Below, piece by piece: positions 61,435 through 64,000 of a stretch of DNA of 64,000 nucleotides. The translations under genes and the position numbers were made by a program. Position 1 is the stretch's first letter, and the number at the start of each line of letters is the position of its first letter. Source of the stretch: Saccharothrix deserti (GTDB lineage Bacteria; Actinomycetota; Actinomycetes; Mycobacteriales; Pseudonocardiaceae); the NCBI RefSeq assembly GCF_009769385.1, contig NZ_VKAB01000024.1:124001-188000 (forward strand). The letters are read 5' to 3'. The notes under the pieces are model-generated. The model searched no databases. It worked only from the letters and a program-made list of their open reading frames with translations, and was not told where the DNA came from.

Positions 61435-62935
61435 GCCTGCTCGTGGTGCTCGACAACGCCCGCGACGCGACCCAGGTCGAGCCGCTGCTGCCGGGCAGCG
61501 AGACGTGCACCGCGGTGATCACCAGCCGGCACCGGCTCGGCGGCCTCGGCGTGCGCGGTGCGCAGCTGTTCGACCTGGCCGTGCTCGACCGGGCGGAGGC
61601 ACGGGAGCTGCTGGTGCGGCACCTCGGCGCCGAAGGCGTGGCCGACGAACCGGCCGCCGTGGACGACCTCGTGCGCTGGTGCGGCGGGCTGCCGTTGGCG
61701 ATCACCATCGTGGCGAGCCGTGCCGGCGTGAACCCGCGCTTCCAGCTGGAGGTGCTGGCGAAGGAACTGCAGGACACGTCCGCGCGGCTCGACGGGCTGG
61801 ACGCCGGTGACCTGGCGACGAACCTGCGCGCGGTGTTCTCGTGGTCCTACCAGGCGCTGGACACCGAGGCGGCGTGGTGTTCCGGCTGCTCGGCGCGGCG
61901 CCGGACCGGACCTCGGGCTGGCCGCGGCGGCGTCACTGCTCGGCCTGCCGCTCTCGCGGGCACGCGTGGTGCTGCGGGTTCTCGTGTGCGCGCACCTGCT
62001 GCAGGAGCACGTGCCGGGCCGCTACCGGATGCACGACCTGCTGCGGCTGTACGCCGACGAGCTGGTGACCGGGCAGGAGCGCGAGGACGCGCTGCGCCGC
62101 CTCGTCGACTTCCACCTCCACACGGCGAGTGCGGCGACCAGGCTGCTGCGCCCGGAACGTCAACCGATCGAGCCGGCACCGCCCGCGCCCGGCTGCACCC
62201 CCTTGACGCCGACCGACCGGGCGGAGGCGGCGGCGTGGTTCGCCGAGGAGCACGCGTGCCTGATGGCGTCACTGGACTCGGCCGTGCGGCGGGGTGCGCA
62301 CGAGAACGTGTGGCGGCTGGCGTGGAGCGTCAGCGGGTACCACGTGATCCGCGGGCAGCTCGTGGAGGACCTGACGGCGTGGCGAGCCGGCCTGGCCGCG
62401 GCCGAGGCGCTCGGGCAGCCGGAACCGCCGGCCGTGGCGCGGATGTACCTGGGTGCGGCGCTCACCCGCGTCGGCTCGCACGAGGAGGCCGCCCGGCACT
62501 TGCGGGAGGCGCTTTCCCTTGCACGGCAAGTGGATTCCCCTTCTGTGGCCGCGGACGCGCAGCGTGCCCTGGGCTGGGCGCTGGGACGGCGGGGCGACTT
62601 CGAGGGCGCGTTGCGGCACACCGGGGAGGCGCTGGAGTTCTACCGCGCCACCGGCAACGGCCTGCGGCAGGCCGACGCGCTCAACAGCCCGGGCTGGTAC
62701 TCCGCCCTGCTCGGTCGTCTCGCGGAAGGCCGGGAGTACTGCGAGCAGGCGTTGGTGCTGTGCCGAGGCGGGCATCCTCGCGAACCTCGGCGACACCCAC
62801 TCCGCGCTCGGCGACACTGCCGCCGCCCGGGAGGCCTGGCAACGAGCCCGCGACCTTTACCGCGCCCACCGGCGAACCTGCGACGCGGACCGGCTGGACG
62901 AGAAGCTCGCGGCGAGTTCCCCGGGCCTGTCCTGA
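61434..62935 (+). pseudogene. AfsR/SARP-type regulator remnant (NB-ARC and TPR parts, frameshifted)
   Basis: Three frames together give the C-terminal half of a BTAD-NB-ARC-TPR regulator. The order is RLLVVLDNARDATQVEPLLP (Walker B region), VITSRHRLGGLG and CGGLPLAITIVASRAG. Next come VFRLLGAAP in a second frame and AAASLLGLPLSRARVVLRVL with RYRMHDLLRLYADEL in a third. TPR helices follow to about 62760, and a last piece (ANLGDTHSALGDTAAAREAW) appears in another frame. Shifts lie near 61870-61910 and 62765. The DNA-binding and BTAD domains and the P-loop are gone. Non-functional as a regulator. Confidence 0.8.
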
Positions 62936-63003
62936 AAGTCGGCGCGCTCCGGCCGCCCACCGCTGCGACCTCTGGGACACCGTCGGATTCCGGTGAACGG
63001 CGG

Positions 63004-63723
63004 TCAGTCGTCCGTGATCCCGGCGTCTTCCGGGTCCCAGCTCAGCAGGCGCACCTTCGCCACCGTCTGGACGTGCTTGCGCATCGCCGCCGCGGCCGCC
63101 TTGGGGTCGCCGGCGGCGATGGCGTCGAGGATCCGCTGGTGTTGCGCGAGGGACCGGTGTGGCCTGCCCGGCTGGCGCAGCGACTCGTTGCGGCTCTCGG
63201 TGATCTGCTCGGCGATGACGTGCATGAACTCCTCGAGCAACGAGCTGCGCGCCGCCGCCGTGACCGACGCGTGGAACCGGCGGTCGCCCTCGGCGCCCGG
63301 TTCGCCGGCCGCGATCTCCTCGGCCATCAGGCGCAGCGCGGCGTCCATCGCCTTGATGTCGTCCTCGCTGCGGCGCTCGGCGGCCAACGCCGCCAGCCGG
63401 GTCTCCAGCGTCTCCCTGGCCTCCAGCACGTCCGGCAGGCGACGACGGCGTTCGACCAGCCGTCCGACCGGTTCGAGGTCGAGGTTGTCGCGCACCAGGT
63501 AGGTGCCGCCGCCGTGGCGGACCTCGACGAAACCCTGCACTTCGAGCACCACGATCGCCTGCTTCACCGACGCCCGGCTGACGCCCAGCCGCTGCGCGAG
63601 TTCGCGTTCGGGCGGCAGCTTGTCCCCGGCGCGGAGCTCGCCCTCGATCACGTGGTCCCGCAGGCGCTCCAGCACCTGCTCGTAGAGGCGGGAGCGGCTC
63701 ATCGGCCGCAGCGCGTCGGACAC
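63004..63723 (-). CDS. FadR-type GntR regulator (FCD domain)
   Basis: A 239-residue regulator. Winged helix: LYEQVLERLRDHVIEGELRA, KLPPERELAQRLGVSRASVK and EVRHGGGTYLV (about 13-77). The FCD effector domain (about 95-225) shows EARETLETRLAALAA, RRFHASVTAAA and HQRILDAIAAGDPKAA; the metal-ligand His residues of this family are present. GTG at 63723 follows AAGGAGG. It is divergent from a MatC_N-type transporter gene with two matching dyads between them, so it probably represses that gene and its own, responding to a carboxylic acid. Confidence 0.9.
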   Translation of the reverse strand: MSDALRPMSRSRLYEQVLERLRDHVIEGELRAGDKLPPERELAQRLGVSRASVKQAIVVLEVQGFVEVRHGGGTYLVRDNLDLEPVGRLVERRRRLPDVLEARETLETRLAALAAERRSEDDIKAMDAALRLMAEEIAAGEPGAEGDRRFHASVTAAARSSLLEEFMHVIAEQITESRNESLRQPGRPHRSLAQHQRILDAIAAGDPKAAAAAMRKHVQTVAKVRLLSWDPEDAGITDD

Positions 63724-63780
63724 CGTGGCCTCCTTCTCGACCGGACGTCGAGCCTAGCAGCTGAACCGGTGCACAGGCTG

Positions 63781-63795
63781 AGTGGCTGAGCCACT
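63781..63795. promoter_or_regulatory. FadR-family operator 1
   Basis: AGTGGCTGAGCCACT, a 7+1+7 perfect dyad, 58 bp upstream of the regulator gene. Confidence 0.7.
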
Positions 63796-63808
63796 GCACC
63801 GGAAAGGG

Positions 63809-63838
63809 TTGACAGTGGCGCGCGTCACGGCGCAAAGT
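63809..63838 (+). promoter_or_regulatory. Probable promoter of the MatC_N-type transporter
   Basis: TTGACA (63809-63814) is followed after 18 bp by CAAAGT (63833-63838), a good -35 with a weak -10. The -10 overlaps operator 2, which fits repression. Confidence 0.5.
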
Positions 63839-63850
63839 GGTTCAGCCACT
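63836..63850. promoter_or_regulatory. FadR-family operator 2
   Basis: AGTGGTTCAGCCACT differs from operator 1 at two central positions and overlaps the promoter of the transporter gene. Confidence 0.7.
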
Positions 63851-63907
63851 CGACCACTCACCCGTCAGCGGGACGTGCGCGGGCGGCCCCCAACGACGGG
63901 AGAGCGC

Positions 63908-64000
63908 ATGTCCGCTGAACTGATCTCGATCCTCGTGCTGGTCGTCGTGTTCGTCGTCGCCACGACCAGGTCGATCAACATGGGAGCGCTCGCGTTCGCC
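63908..64000 (+). CDS. MatC_N-type dicarboxylate transporter (5' end only)
   Basis: Only the first 31 codons are in the window: MSAELISILVLVVVFVVATT then RSINMGALAFA. This hydrophobic start with TRSINMGALAFA closely resembles the MatC N-terminal domain of actinobacterial malonate/C4-dicarboxylate carriers (SLC13-like). GGGAGAG precedes the ATG. A divergent FadR-type regulator supports a role in organic acid uptake. Confidence 0.7.
   Translation, partial: MSAELISILVLVVVFVVATTRSINMGALAFA

Overview
The window is high-GC actinomycete chromosome. GTG starts, four-base ATGA/GTGA gene overlaps, LacI-controlled sugar ABC systems without their own ATPase, a PknG-type kinase and lipobox lipoproteins all fit a filamentous actinobacterium. 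A Pseudonocardiaceae-like host (Saccharothrix, Lentzea or Actinosynnema type) is an inference from gene content. No tRNA, rRNA, CRISPR array, insertion sequence or phage module was seen.

Layout. (1) 1-4023: a LysR regulator divergent from a complete tripartite tricarboxylate transporter (tctCBA). (2) 4082-10618: a lipoprotein, a DMT permease, a Ser/Thr kinase fused to an extracytoplasmic amino-acid-binding domain, a Tat-exported PHP metallohydrolase and two small membrane proteins. (3) 10689-15658: a shredded GH2 beta-galactosidase gene divergent from an intact GH92 alpha-mannosidase, with a perfect 16-bp operator between them. (4) 15731-24612: a methyltransferase, then a signalling island. 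Four overlapping or close genes (trypsin-like protease, PknG-type kinase, vWA/zinc-ribbon protein, Trypco1-like protein) face a convergent glnX-glnH pair. (5) 24870-30441: a doubly frameshifted NCS2 permease, a CBM2-CE2 esterase under a CebR-type box, a remnant of an MmyB-type regulator, a DUF2236 protein and an alpha/beta hydrolase. (6) 30491-47047: glycan locus 1 with GH43, a 1540-residue secreted protein of unknown catalytic family, an esterase-like hydrolase, a sugar ABC transporter, a GH36 alpha-galactosidase, LacI, a 2-hydroxyacid dehydrogenase and an alginate-lyase-family protein. Several of its promoters share an operator close to TAGAAAnCGnTTTCTA. (7) 47224-48760: a DUF3048 lipoprotein and a methyltransferase. 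(8) 48803-60318: glycan locus 2 with a second LacI, two perfect operators, two paralogous secreted glycosidases flanking a second GH36 and a second ABC transporter. (9) 60384-62935: a gene graveyard of four truncated or frameshifted genes. (10) 63004-64000: a FadR-type regulator divergent from the start of a MatC_N-type dicarboxylate transporter.

How the parts may work together. The two glycan loci look like independent uptake and degradation units: secreted enzymes cut a plant-type polysaccharide, ABC permeases import galactose-containing oligomers (ATPase supplied elsewhere, MsiK-style), and cytoplasmic GH36 enzymes release galactose. The most unusual element is the kinase island. It joins the GlnH-GlnX-PknG amino-acid-sensing pathway known from mycobacteria to a trypsin-like protease, a vWA protein and a Trypco1-like protein, a combination resembling NTP-dependent biological conflict systems. 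The kinase-binding-protein fusion at 5794-7755 is a one-polypeptide version of the same sensor logic. Function statements rest on motif reading only; no database search was run.
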